Shown here piece by piece: positions 34,775 through 42,472 of a stretch of DNA of 64,000 nucleotides. Source of the DNA: UBA6136 sp044350805 (GTDB lineage Bacteria; Pseudomonadota; Gammaproteobacteria; Methylococcales; Methylococcaceae); the NCBI GenBank assembly GCA_044350805.1, contig JBILGU010000001.1:1-64000 (forward strand), written 5' to 3'. The translations under genes were made by a program, and so were the position numbers. Under the pieces are notes generated by a model. It had not been told where the DNA came from. It saw nothing but the letters and a program-made list of their open reading frames with translations, and did no database searches. Positions within the stretch are counted from its first letter, which is position 1. Every line of letters starts with the position of its first letter.

Positions 34775-35796
34775 GGAGCCGGCACCTGCCGCAAAATCTG
34801 ATCGATCAGAGCCTCCATGATGCTCTCTCGACGAATTTCGTAAACCGGGGTCAGAAAGACTCGGTGAGCGATCGTCTCGCGAAAAACCCCCTGTATATCC
34901 TCCGGCAGAAGGTAGTTTCGCTCATTGAGCCAGGCGTGAACTCTCGCCGCGCGCATCAGCATGCTCATGCCTCGAGGGCTGGCGCCAGCGAGAATCAGAT
35001 GATCGATATCCACACCATCCAGACGAATCCCAAACTGGCCAGGATTGCGAGTCGCGGCCCAAAGATCCAGGGCGTAGGTCTCGAGCGATTCGCTCGCGGT
35101 AACGAAGGACTGGACCACCGGCGCAATATCAGCGATGTCCCGATAGGGAAGAATGCCAGGCGTGACATGACTGATCAGTCGATCCACATCATGGAATCGT
35201 GGGTTAAACATCAATTCCTTCAGAAGCGCGGGCGACTCAGGTGCCTTGATCTGCAACTCCATCATGAAGCGATCACGTGCCGCGGAGGGAATTTCGAAGG
35301 TTTCCTCGCGCTCGACCCGGTTTCGGTCGGCAAAGATCTGGAGGTAAGGGAAATGATAATCACGATTGAAGGCCTCGACGCTCCGCTCTGCCATGATTCT
35401 CAGAAGCAGCGCATGGACTTGCGGTCGGGCTCGATTGATTTCGTTAAAGAAAAAGACCGAGAGCATCTCGCCATGCTTGAGCACAGGCCCCGGGTCAACT
35501 TGCGGTTTGCCTTGCTCGTTGATGTAGGTGTGATAAACGAGATCCGTTGGCATGAGATCCACGGTCCCTTCAACACGCTCATAAGCCCCACCAAGCCCTC
35601 GCGCCACGGCACGAAGGAGCGTGGTTTTGCCAACGCCGACATCGCCTTCAAGCATGATGTGACCGCGAGAAAAAATGCCTATCGTGATCTGTCGAATGGA
35701 AGCCTCAAGGCCAACCACGGCTTTTCCGACTTCCTGTTCAAAAAGAATGGCGCGTTCACGCCAAGCGGCAAGGACCTGATCGATCTGGGATGTCAT
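34771..35796 (-). CDS. MoxR-family AAA+ ATPase
   Basis: 341 residues from ATG 35796; the TTG at 35823 is less likely because GAGGCG precedes the ATG. Walker A GDVGVGKTT, VEGTVDLMPTDL, and the region NEINRA that in most MoxR proteins reads DEINRA: the Walker B Asp is Asn here. C-terminal lid: SPRGMSMLMRAARVHAWLNE, LLPEDIQGVFRETIAHR. Proposed chaperone working with the DUF58 protein. The D-to-N change may slow ATP hydrolysis; MxaR-type proteins should be compared. Confidence 0.88.
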   Translation of the reverse strand: MTSQIDQVLAAWRERAILFEQEVGKAVVGLEASIRQITIGIFSRGHIMLEGDVGVGKTTLLRAVARGLGGAYERVEGTVDLMPTDLVYHTYINEQGKPQVDPGPVLKHGEMLSVFFFNEINRARPQVHALLLRIMAERSVEAFNRDYHFPYLQIFADRNRVEREETFEIPSAARDRFMMELQIKAPESPALLKELMFNPRFHDVDRLISHVTPGILPYRDIADIAPVVQSFVTASESLETYALDLWAATRNPGQFGIRLDGVDIDHLILAGASPRGMSMLMRAARVHAWLNERNYLLPEDIQGVFRETIAHRVFLTPVYEIRRESIMEALIDQILRQVPAP

Positions 35797-35883
35797 GGGC
35801 GCACGCCTCAATGGAGAAACCAAAGCCTATTTTAGAGCAGCGCCCGGTGAAGAGCTTCAGCCTCGGCAAATTCTGGCCACAAA

Positions 35884-35908
35884 AAAACCCGTCACGAGGA
35901 CGGGTTTT
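35884..35908 (-). terminator. Intrinsic terminator
   Basis: AAAACCCGTC (35884-35893), loop ACGAG, GACGGGTTTT (35899-35908): perfect 10-bp stem with A-tract on one side and T-tract on the other. It lies downstream of the minus-strand small membrane protein gene ending at 35931. It separates that gene from moxR, which must then have its own promoter in the short gap. Confidence 0.8.
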
Positions 35909-35930
35909 GGGGGATTCAAACGAGGTGAAC

Positions 35931-36263
35931 TCAGGATGCCCGCTCGGCACTGGCCTGGATCAGACCATCGCAACGACGAATCTGGGAGTGACCAAACTCG
36001 ATCAGCTGGCGACCAATATCGACAATCAGTTCGAGTAACTGGGGCATCCTGGAGACTTCAAGGCCGATATAGCCCACCAGAGCAATTCCCATGCAGCCCG
36101 AGAGGATGGTCGGGAAGCCGACCGCGTGGAAAAGCCGGATCAACTGGAACAGGATATCCAACGGCAACAAAAGCAAAACGCCAATATAGAGAAGTGCCGT
36201 GAAGGTGAAAAAGACAAAGGTGACGAATTTGAAGACCTTTGCCAGGGCCTGTTCAAGTTTCAT
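35931..36263 (-). CDS. Small membrane protein, unknown
   Basis: 110 residues with two or three hydrophobic segments: FKFVTFVFFTFTALLYIGVL, LLLPLDILFQLI, and PTILSGCMGIALVGYIGLEV, then an amphipathic C-terminal helix (QLLELIVDIGRQLIEFGHSQ). The ribosome binding site TAAGGA overlaps the stop codon of the ORF at 36274-36507, suggesting coupling. Followed by a strong terminator. No known family is recognised. Confidence 0.7.
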   Translation of the reverse strand: MKLEQALAKVFKFVTFVFFTFTALLYIGVLLLLPLDILFQLIRLFHAVGFPTILSGCMGIALVGYIGLEVSRMPQLLELIVDIGRQLIEFGHSQIRRCDGLIQASAERAS

Positions 36264-36273
36264 TTGCTATTCC

Positions 36274-36507
36274 TTATTGAGCGCTGAGCCGTGAATTGAT
36301 TTGGGACCGGACAAGCGATCCCACAGGTCCGCGGGGCTCGCCATCATCATTGGGTACCTCAGGTGGGGATTCTACCATAACCTTTACCCTCATTTTGGCC
36401 CCCATCCCCCGCCAGTCATCGCCTGCAGACCAATATGCCGCTTGCCAGCCAAGCCAGTCCAGGGGTAGGCTCGCCCCATCATCCTGAGAGTGAGGAGCCA
36501 CGGTCAT
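36274..36507 (-). CDS. Possible small protein (77 aa), start overlapping a divergent gene
   Basis: The minus frame from ATG 36507 reads MTVAPHSQDDGASLPLDWLG and continues with AAYWSAGDDWRGMGAKMRV to a TAA whose bases form part of the next gene's ribosome binding site. AGAGGT lies 12 bases before the ATG. The start codon shares two bases with the start of the plus-strand gene at 36506. Coding support is the arrangement only; it may be spurious. Confidence 0.4.
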   Translation of the reverse strand: MTVAPHSQDDGASLPLDWLGWQAAYWSAGDDWRGMGAKMRVKVMVESPPEVPNDDGEPRGPVGSLVRSQINSRLSAQ

Positions 36508-36934
36508 GGACAAAAAAAGACCTCTTGAAATTCCATCAAATCCCCAATGGCTTGGGTTTTTTGCCCTTTTAATGCTCAGTTTTGGGGGGTATGGCATGGA
36601 ATTTACGGGGCACCATGGTGGCATCGTGATCCACTGTAACGACCCCGAGTTCTATCATGAAGTACCGCCAGCGAACGCCAAGGTATCGCGTTTGGAAAAA
36701 GTCAGTTTCATCGCTTCGGACAACACGATGACGGAAAGCTTGGTCGTCTTGGTTAACCTTGAACCCACATCAACCCGGATCACCCGAAATGGGAATGGCA
36801 CCTTCACCGTCGAAGCGGATCTCAGCACGCCGAAAACGGAGGGACGGGCCTGGATCAAGGTCACCGGCCACAGCGATGATGGGTGTCAGCAACTTCACAC
36901 ATGGGATGTCTTCATCGATCAGGAAGGGAAATGA
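36506..36934 (+). CDS. Small secreted two-cysteine protein, paralogue of the one at 21626
   Basis: 142 residues, ATG with GAGGAG 7-8 bases upstream. Signal segment about residues 14-30 (QWLGFFALLMLSFGGYG), a short Gly/His stretch (GHHGG), then a domain starting CNDPEF and ending SDDGCQQLHTWDVFI. It aligns over its full length with the 21626 product: CxxPxF, VSxL, SFxASxNT, DLxxPKT, SDDGC. Both contain just two cysteines at matching positions, predicting one disulfide. Function unknown; the following gene on the same strand (36972) may be functionally linked. Confidence 0.75.
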   Translation: MDKKRPLEIPSNPQWLGFFALLMLSFGGYGMEFTGHHGGIVIHCNDPEFYHEVPPANAKVSRLEKVSFIASDNTMTESLVVLVNLEPTSTRITRNGNGTFTVEADLSTPKTEGRAWIKVTGHSDDGCQQLHTWDVFIDQEGK

Positions 36935-36971
36935 CCGCGTGTCTATAACGCTGGCACGTCTCATCTAAGTT

Positions 36972-38258
36972 ATGGCGATCCACACTCCGCCACCTTTCAA
37001 GATTCCGGCGTTTTTGTTGGTCTTGGCTTTTGCCAGCGGATCTCTCGGTCTTGGTATTTATCTCTATAACCATGCGCTTGAGACCCAACCTGCCCTGACG
37101 CTCGACAATTCGACCCGAAAAGAGGCTCTGCCCTTGCCGCTGAGCCTCAGGGAGAGACTCAAAGGGGGCACCGTCGGGCATGGCCAGGAAAAACGTTTCA
37201 TCCTGAATGCGGATGACCTTAACGTCATATGTCGGTCGGCAATCCATCAACGGAGACTCCAAGGGTTCTGTCATTTTGATTTGACGCAGGAGAGCCTTGT
37301 CGGCGAGATCACCCTGCACTTGCCAGGAAGACTCTCTGGAAAGTTCCTGAATCTGTCGATCCTTGCGCAGGGCAACGACCATGCGCATTTTCATGTCACG
37401 GATTTACGGGTCGGTCACCTCAGGGTGTCGTCCCCATGGGCCCTTTCGCTGATTCACAGCAGCCTTCTGATTTCGCCCTGGCGCCGTTATGAAACCCTCA
37501 GGGAACGCTTGATCAAGGACATGCATGTGTCGGATGGACGGTTGGTCATTGTCCTTGATTGGGACCGACAGTTGCTGTCGGAACTTCGAGGATTAATCAC
37601 CGATGCCGTAGATAAGCGGAGAATGCGAATCTACCTAGGTCGACTTTCTGAAATTCTCAATGACGGCACGCAAAATCGCTATGTCCGCCTTGGCACCCTG
37701 ACTCGCCCCTTGTTTTCCCTGGCAAGAGAACGATCCCACGGCAACAACGAGCCGATCGAGGAAAACCGTGCCGCGATCATGGTTCTGAGCGCTTACGCCA
37801 ATGGCAAGGATCTCCACGATGTCGTCGATCAGGACATTCGACCCATTCGCAGAAATGTTCTTCTCAATAAACGGATTGATACTGCGAAACATTTTCTGGC
37901 AGCAGCGGTCCTTTCCATGTCGGGTCAAGCCACGTTGGTTGAGATGGTCGGTTTGGCCAAGGAGCTGCAGGATACCCATGATGGCAGCGGATTCAGCTTC
38001 AATGATCTTGCAGCGGATGAGGCCGGCGCGTTATTCGGCAAGGTCGCGATCAGTGACAAAGACCATGCCCGAAGACTCCAGGATGTTCTCAGGCTGACCG
38101 AGGATGAGTCTCAGTTCATCCCAAACCTCAAGGACCTCCCCGAAAGCATGGACACCGAGGAGTTCAGCCAACAATTCAAGGCCATCGGAAGCCCGGAATA
38201 CGAAGCCGTCAGAAAAGAAATTCGCCAGCGTATCCTGGCTCTCCCGATCTATCGCTAG
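36972..38258 (+). CDS. Membrane-anchored hypothetical protein
   Basis: 428 residues. One N-terminal membrane segment (IPAFLLVLAFASGSLGLGIYLY) and a large extracytoplasmic part. Middle region has a Gly/Leu beta-rich stretch (LVGEITLHLPGRLSGKFLNL), then a charged helical domain (LSELRGLITDAVDKRRMRIY; LFGKVAISDKDHARRLQDVL). The second half, with AAAVLSMSGQATLVEMVGLA and conserved acidic residues, resembles uncharacterised periplasmic proteins of Proteobacteria but I cannot name a family. Follows the small secreted protein gene by 37 bases, so likely one operon. Ends at a bidirectional terminator. Confidence 0.75.
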   Translation: MAIHTPPPFKIPAFLLVLAFASGSLGLGIYLYNHALETQPALTLDNSTRKEALPLPLSLRERLKGGTVGHGQEKRFILNADDLNVICRSAIHQRRLQGFCHFDLTQESLVGEITLHLPGRLSGKFLNLSILAQGNDHAHFHVTDLRVGHLRVSSPWALSLIHSSLLISPWRRYETLRERLIKDMHVSDGRLVIVLDWDRQLLSELRGLITDAVDKRRMRIYLGRLSEILNDGTQNRYVRLGTLTRPLFSLARERSHGNNEPIEENRAAIMVLSAYANGKDLHDVVDQDIRPIRRNVLLNKRIDTAKHFLAAAVLSMSGQATLVEMVGLAKELQDTHDGSGFSFNDLAADEAGALFGKVAISDKDHARRLQDVLRLTEDESQFIPNLKDLPESMDTEEFSQQFKAIGSPEYEAVRKEIRQRILALPIYR

Positions 38259-38263
38259 CACAA

Positions 38264-38288
38264 AAAAGCCGGCACAAGGCCGGCTTTT
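38264..38288. terminator. Bidirectional intrinsic terminator
   Basis: AAAAGCCGGC (38264-38273), loop ACAAG, GCCGGCTTTT (38279-38288). Perfect 10-bp stem with A- and T-tracts, serving the plus-strand gene ending at 38258 and the minus-strand cytochrome c peroxidase ending at 38309. Confidence 0.88.
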
Positions 38289-38308
38289 CTGCGTAGGGTC
38301 AATAGCCC

Positions 38309-39343
38309 TTATTCTGCCTTGAATGCCTTGTTGGCATAGATCGGCAGTCTTGGCATTTCGATCTTCGGAAACTCACCCGTCAGCCCGTTCAGGAAGGCAG
38401 TGATGTCTTCGATTTCCGGATCGGTCAGCTCCTTGTTCAACTGAACTTTTGCCATCACGCGGACTGCTTCCTGCAAGGTTTCTACCTTGCCATTGTGGAA
38501 GTAAGGCGCGGTAAGAGCGATGTTCCGAAGCGTCGGCACCTTGAACAAATGCTTATCAGCATCCTGCTTGGTGACCTCGTAACGGCCGACGTCATTAGAG
38601 AAGCCGTACTTGGCCTCAAACACACCGTTCTCGAAGTTCGGGAACTTCTGGAAGAAGCCGGTACCCTCAGGCAGTTGCGGTCCATTAAAGGCGGCGCCAG
38701 AGTGGCAACCAACGCAACCCGTTTCAGCAAAGAGGCTCATGCCACGAATCTGCTGCTCACTCAGCGCCGACTTCTCGCCCTTGACGTAACGGTCATAGGG
38801 GCTGTTCGGTGTGATCAAAGTCCGCTCATAGCTTGCAATCGCCTTCGTCGCATTTTCAGCAGAAATGCTGTTGTCGCCAAAAGCCAAGTTAAAGGCCTTC
38901 ACATACTCCGGCATCTGCTGCAGTCGGGCGATGACATCGTCCCAGCTCTTCATGCCCATTTCACCCGGATTGGTGACTGGGCCTTTTGCCTGGGCCTCAA
39001 GGCTGGCTGCACGACCATCCCAGAACTGAACCGAGTTGAAGGCTGAGTTCCATACCGTCGGGGCGCTGCGCCCTCCGACCTGGTTTTTAACCCCGATCGA
39101 ACCGGAACGATTGTCTTCCCCGCCCGCCATCACATTGTGGCAAGAGTTGCAGGAAAGAACGCCGTTCGAAGAAAGGCGTACTTCGTGGTAAAGCATCTTC
39201 CCCAATTCAACCTTGGCCGGCGTCGTGGGGTTGCTTGCAGGTTCAGGTGCCTTGGCTGGGAGCGCCTGCCACTCGATGGCTGATGCGGTCAGCGAAAGGA
39301 CGGTCAGGGACAGCACCCCTGCCATCTGCTTAATTTTGAACAT
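38309..39343 (-). CDS. Di-haem cytochrome c peroxidase
   Basis: 344 residues from ATG 39343, which has GGAGGA upstream (frame open to 39385). Signal peptide 1-22 (LSLTVLSLTASA). Two c-type haem sites: CNSCH at 65-69 and CVGCH at 210-214. Further family marks: GGRSAPTVWNSAFN, FWDGRAASLEAQAKGP, VPTLRNIALTAPYFHNG, and the distal KVETLQEAV. Reduces hydrogen peroxide in the periplasm using electrons from cytochrome c. A GC-rich palindrome sits just upstream, and a stand-alone terminator-like hairpin 300 bases upstream. Confidence 0.93.
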   Translation of the reverse strand: MFKIKQMAGVLSLTVLSLTASAIEWQALPAKAPEPASNPTTPAKVELGKMLYHEVRLSSNGVLSCNSCHNVMAGGEDNRSGSIGVKNQVGGRSAPTVWNSAFNSVQFWDGRAASLEAQAKGPVTNPGEMGMKSWDDVIARLQQMPEYVKAFNLAFGDNSISAENATKAIASYERTLITPNSPYDRYVKGEKSALSEQQIRGMSLFAETGCVGCHSGAAFNGPQLPEGTGFFQKFPNFENGVFEAKYGFSNDVGRYEVTKQDADKHLFKVPTLRNIALTAPYFHNGKVETLQEAVRVMAKVQLNKELTDPEIEDITAFLNGLTGEFPKIEMPRLPIYANKAFKAE

Positions 39344-39365
39344 CTGACTTTCCTCCAAATGTGAT

Positions 39366-39381
39366 GGCCATATCGATGGCC
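39366..39381. promoter_or_regulatory. Palindrome upstream of cytochrome c peroxidase
   Basis: GGCCAT-ATCG-ATGGCC, a perfect 6+6 inverted repeat around 4 bases, centred about 30 bases before the start codon at 39343. Candidate operator; no known regulator box is matched with confidence. Confidence 0.4.
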
Positions 39382-39643
39382 GCATTTTTATATTTTGGGT
39401 TCAGGACAACCGCTTCTTATAGATGAGCGGGCAGCCCTTGGCAAGTTACAACCTAACCCGAAACAAATAAAAGCCCCTTTTTTAAGGAAAAATATTCCAA
39501 CCTGGCTGACTCATTTGCCTTCCGGCTAAAATGAGGGGCAATGGGTTCCTCTAGCCAGGCAAGAATCACCCAGACTTCCAGAGGACCTTGTTCATAAGGC
39601 CCCCGGACGCTGGGGTCTCCATCTCAACACCTCAAATCGGTTG

Positions 39644-39670
39644 AAAAAAAGACCCGCCAGAAGACGGGTC
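39644..39670 (-). terminator. Terminator-like hairpin in the peroxidase leader
   Basis: On the minus strand GACCCG, an 8-base loop and CGGGTC are followed by seven T. No minus-strand gene ends here. It would lie in the 5' leader of the cytochrome c peroxidase if transcription begins to its right, or it stops antisense transcription. Confidence 0.5.
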
Positions 39671-39745
39671 AAAAAGAGAGGAAGAACCAATTGATATGAC
39701 AGGCCGTCTGCCCTCTAGTTCAAACACTGATATCGAGCCAAAGGT

Positions 39746-40252
39746 ATGCAAAGCAGGGTGATTACCCATCAGGATCTTCAAGAAGTCTGTGAGGCCGCCC
39801 AAAACCTTCCTCGTCTTCGCAAGAACCTCAATGTTCACACGACGCTCGACGCCAATGTTCAACGACTATTCAATGCGATGGAGCCCGGAACCTACATTCG
39901 CCCGCACCGTCATGCCCGCTCCAATGGCTGGGAACTCATGCTGGCTGTGCGTGGCCGTTTTGCGATACTTCTTTTTGACGGGCGGGGTAAGGTCATCGAG
40001 CGATTTGAGCTTTCGCCTGCGTCCGGCACGGTGGCTGTCGAAATTCCGGCACAAGCCTGGCACACGGTTGTTTCGCTTGAGCCGGGAACCGTGATGTTCG
40101 AGATCAAAGAGGGGCCCTATACCCCGGTAGAGGACAAAGACTTTGCCGTCTGGGCACCAGAGGAAGCTGAGGCGACGGCCAAATCCTTCAACGCCTGGTT
40201 TGCCGATGCTCAGCCCGGCGAATTGCCCCCTGAATCAGGACCCCTCGCGTAA
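39746..40252 (+). CDS. WbuC-family cupin protein
   Basis: 168 residues. WbuC-type cupin: KNLNVHTTLDANVQRLFNAM, then EPGTYIRPHRHARSNGWELM with the metal-ligand histidines (RPHRH), LAVRGRFAILLFDGRGKVIE, and IPAQAWHTVVSLEPGTVMFE with the last His. WbuC relatives often lie in polysaccharide loci, but here none is near. It probably binds a divalent metal; the reaction is unknown. Confidence 0.82.
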   Translation: MQSRVITHQDLQEVCEAAQNLPRLRKNLNVHTTLDANVQRLFNAMEPGTYIRPHRHARSNGWELMLAVRGRFAILLFDGRGKVIERFELSPASGTVAVEIPAQAWHTVVSLEPGTVMFEIKEGPYTPVEDKDFAVWAPEEAEATAKSFNAWFADAQPGELPPESGPLA

Positions 40253-40269
40253 GCAACTTTCTGAGGGCT

Positions 40270-40275
40270 TATAAT
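40270..40275 (+). promoter_or_regulatory. Candidate -10 box upstream of lipoprotein gene
   Basis: TATAAT lies about 105 bases before the lipoprotein start at 40380. No good -35 is found at the right spacing, so this is tentative. Confidence 0.3.
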
Positions 40276-40379
40276 GGGGTCACTCGGGCCCGGGACATCG
40301 GCCCTCTTGGACCAAGTGCGTTCGGCAGATTCCCCTGACGCATGCCGACAGCCGCCCATCCACAAATCTGGAATTACTC

Positions 40380-41030
40380 ATGTCCATCCCACGTCATGTT
40401 GAGCGGGCTTCACTCGCAATTCTGATTCTCGGCTTTGCGCTCGGCATGAGTGCCGGTTGTTCTTCTGCGAAGAAACCTCCTGCGCCTCCGGCGAACTCAG
40501 GCAACAGTGCGGATCTTGCTGAAGCCAGCGATCCCCTTTTCAGCGCAAGGGTTCAGGCCATTAGCCGGAAGAATCAGATCCTGACACTCAAGTTTGCTGA
40601 TGAAAAAGTCGCCAAGGTCAAGGTCAGAGGCACTGTCAGGAATTTCAGTGAGGTGGGCGTTGGTGATGGCATCAAAGCCAAGTTCGATGAAACCGTCGAA
40701 ATCTTTCCGGTTGCCCCCACCGGAAAACCACTCTGGAGCGAAATCCAGGAAATCAAGAAAGCCCCGAAAGGAACCCGCCCGGGAACCCCGGTCGTTAAGC
40801 CCTACGAGTACTCATCAATCGTTACAGCCATTGACTATCAAGCACGCAAAGTCACAATCAAGGGGCCCGAAGGTCGTCCGATTCACGTGACAGGTCGCCC
40901 AGATCTCGCGCGCTTCAATGAAATCAAGGCCGGAGACACGGTGGTCGCCCGCTTTACCGAAACGACCAGCCTCGAAATCATGCCCACAACCCGAGCCAAT
41001 TCGACCCTGCGCCCGAGTCGCAGACGCTAG
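40380..41030 (+). CDS. Lipoprotein with a duplicated beta domain
   Basis: 216 residues. Lipoprotein signal with lipobox LGMSAGC (C27), then a Pro/Ala/Gly linker. Two homologous segments: residues about 54-109 (VQAISRKNQILTLKFADEKV ... VGVGDGIKAKFDETVEI) and about 144-200 (VTAIDYQARKVTIKGPEGRP ... IKAGDTVVARFTETTSLEI). Each reads as a small beta-barrel ending in a GD-x-V/I-x-A-x-F motif. Basic C-terminus (RPSRRR). The fold of such repeats is OB-like by pattern; ligand unknown. Stops at the convergent photolyase gene with 4 bases overlap. Confidence 0.75.
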   Translation: MSIPRHVERASLAILILGFALGMSAGCSSAKKPPAPPANSGNSADLAEASDPLFSARVQAISRKNQILTLKFADEKVAKVKVRGTVRNFSEVGVGDGIKAKFDETVEIFPVAPTGKPLWSEIQEIKKAPKGTRPGTPVVKPYEYSSIVTAIDYQARKVTIKGPEGRPIHVTGRPDLARFNEIKAGDTVVARFTETTSLEIMPTTRANSTLRPSRRR

Positions 41031-42472
41031 GCAGGTTCAGAAACTCCGGACTTAATGGCGGCAAAAGCCGCAAGCGCCCGTTCGCGAGTCCCTCTCAATT
41101 CGACGATCGGCGCCGGATAGTCTCGATCCAAAACCACACCATAAGCCTTGAGTTCCTCTGCGGGAAGATCAAAGGGGTGATGAATCCACTGAGCAGGGAC
41201 CTGGCTCAGTTCCGGAATCCACCGGCGGACATAATCACCGGACGCGTCAAATTTCTCACCCTGCAAAATAGGGTTGAAGATTCTAAAGTAGGGCGCAGCA
41301 TCTGCCCCGCACCCCGCCGTCCACTGCCAACCGAAACTATTGGCGGCCAAGTCAGCATCAACCAAAGTATCCCAAAACCACTCCGCCCCCTTGGACCAGT
41401 GAATCAAAAGGTTCTTGGTTAGAAATGAGGCGACGATCATTCGAACCCGGTTGTGCATCCAGCCGGTATGCCATAACTCCCGCATTCCTGCGTCCACAAT
41501 GGGGTACCCCGTCAACCCCCGACTCCATCGTTTGTAGGCTTCATTGTCATGGGTTGGCCATGGAAATCGATCAAACCGATCATCCAGGGGCTTGTGATCG
41601 GTATGCGGAAAATGAAAGAGGAGATGGTAAGCAAACTCCCGCCACCCGACTTCCTTCAGGAAGACATCAACTCCGCGGTCCCCTGGTCGACAGTACCGCC
41701 TGATTTCGGCTGCAATGCGCCTTGGCGATATTTCCCCAAAATGAAGATGCGGTGAAAGCCGCGATGTTCCCGGGATACCCGGGCAGTCTCTGGCTTCGGC
41801 ATAAGCACTTGCAGAGGCTTCCAGAAATTGGCGCAATTGGCGTTGGGCCGAGTCTTCGCCGGGCTCCCATGTCTCACGCATGCCCTGATCCCAAGGAATT
41901 TGTGGCAATAAATTCAAGGAGACCAATTCATCACTGAGGAGACTTTCGGGGGGCTTTGTCATTCGGCAAGGGGGATCTTCAGGCGAAACTGAGAATCCAG
42001 TGGCCAGATAGCCTTTCCAGAAGGGTGTAAATACCCGATAAGGCTCACCATTGGGTTTCAGATGCTCCCAAGGCTCCTTCAGAAGAGCACTATTAAACGT
42101 ATCGACCTGGATGCCCCTGGACTTGAGAGTTGCTTTAATCGCGGTATCCCTTTGGACCTCGCAGGGTGAATATCGTCGATTCCAGAACACAGCTTGTGCA
42201 TTGGATGACGTCAAGATCTCCGTCAGTTGCGTCAAGGGGTCGCCGGTCCGGATGATCAGTCGCGAATTGAGAGCCTTTAAGCTTCGATCCAGCGACCCAA
42301 GACTGTAGTGAAGCCACCAGCGGGAGGCGCTGCCTTCCCTCCAGTCATCATTCGGAAGCGGATCGTGGATATAAAGTGGGATGATGCAATCAAAGGATTC
42401 AGCTGCCGCAGCCAAAGCCGGGTTATCATCGATTCGAAGATCTCTCCGAAACCAGACGATGGCCGTTTTCAA
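41027..42472 (-). CDS. phrB: Deoxyribodipyrimidine photolyase
   Basis: 481 residues from a TTG at 42472 that overlaps the upstream stop (TTGA); a TTG at 42499 is an alternative. Starts TAIVWFRRDLRIDDNPAL, the N-terminal antenna-binding Rossmann domain. The C-terminal FAD domain has SRLSPHLHFGEISPRR, REFAYHLLFHFP, WSRGLTGYPIVDAGMRELW, HNRVRMIVASFLTKNLLIHW, and WQWTAGCGADAAPYFRIFNP (read in pieces). Repairs UV-induced cyclobutane pyrimidine dimers using blue light. Class I by these blocks. Confidence 0.93.
   Translation of the reverse strand: MKTAIVWFRRDLRIDDNPALAAAAESFDCIIPLYIHDPLPNDDWREGSASRWWLHYSLGSLDRSLKALNSRLIIRTGDPLTQLTEILTSSNAQAVFWNRRYSPCEVQRDTAIKATLKSRGIQVDTFNSALLKEPWEHLKPNGEPYRVFTPFWKGYLATGFSVSPEDPPCRMTKPPESLLSDELVSLNLLPQIPWDQGMRETWEPGEDSAQRQLRQFLEASASAYAEARDCPGIPGTSRLSPHLHFGEISPRRIAAEIRRYCRPGDRGVDVFLKEVGWREFAYHLLFHFPHTDHKPLDDRFDRFPWPTHDNEAYKRWSRGLTGYPIVDAGMRELWHTGWMHNRVRMIVASFLTKNLLIHWSKGAEWFWDTLVDADLAANSFGWQWTAGCGADAAPYFRIFNPILQGEKFDASGDYVRRWIPELSQVPAQWIHHPFDLPAEELKAYGVVLDRDYPAPIVELRGTRERALAAFAAIKSGVSEPA

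Larger units (their letters stand above)
39344..39745. other. Divergent control region between cytochrome c peroxidase and wbuC-like genes
   Basis: Contains no gene. Near the peroxidase start lies the palindrome at 39366-39381. Between 39400 and 39540 the sequence is AT-rich with several TATA-like stretches. A minus-strand terminator-like hairpin is at 39644-39670. Nothing else is discernible. Confidence 0.5.

Noticed and set aside
34864..35835. 323-codon plus-strand ORF
   Set aside because: Antisense to the MoxR gene, whose motifs are clear; the plus-strand translation shows no domain.
38495..39046. 183-codon plus-strand ORF
   Set aside because: Opposite the cytochrome c peroxidase gene with its two CxxCH sites.
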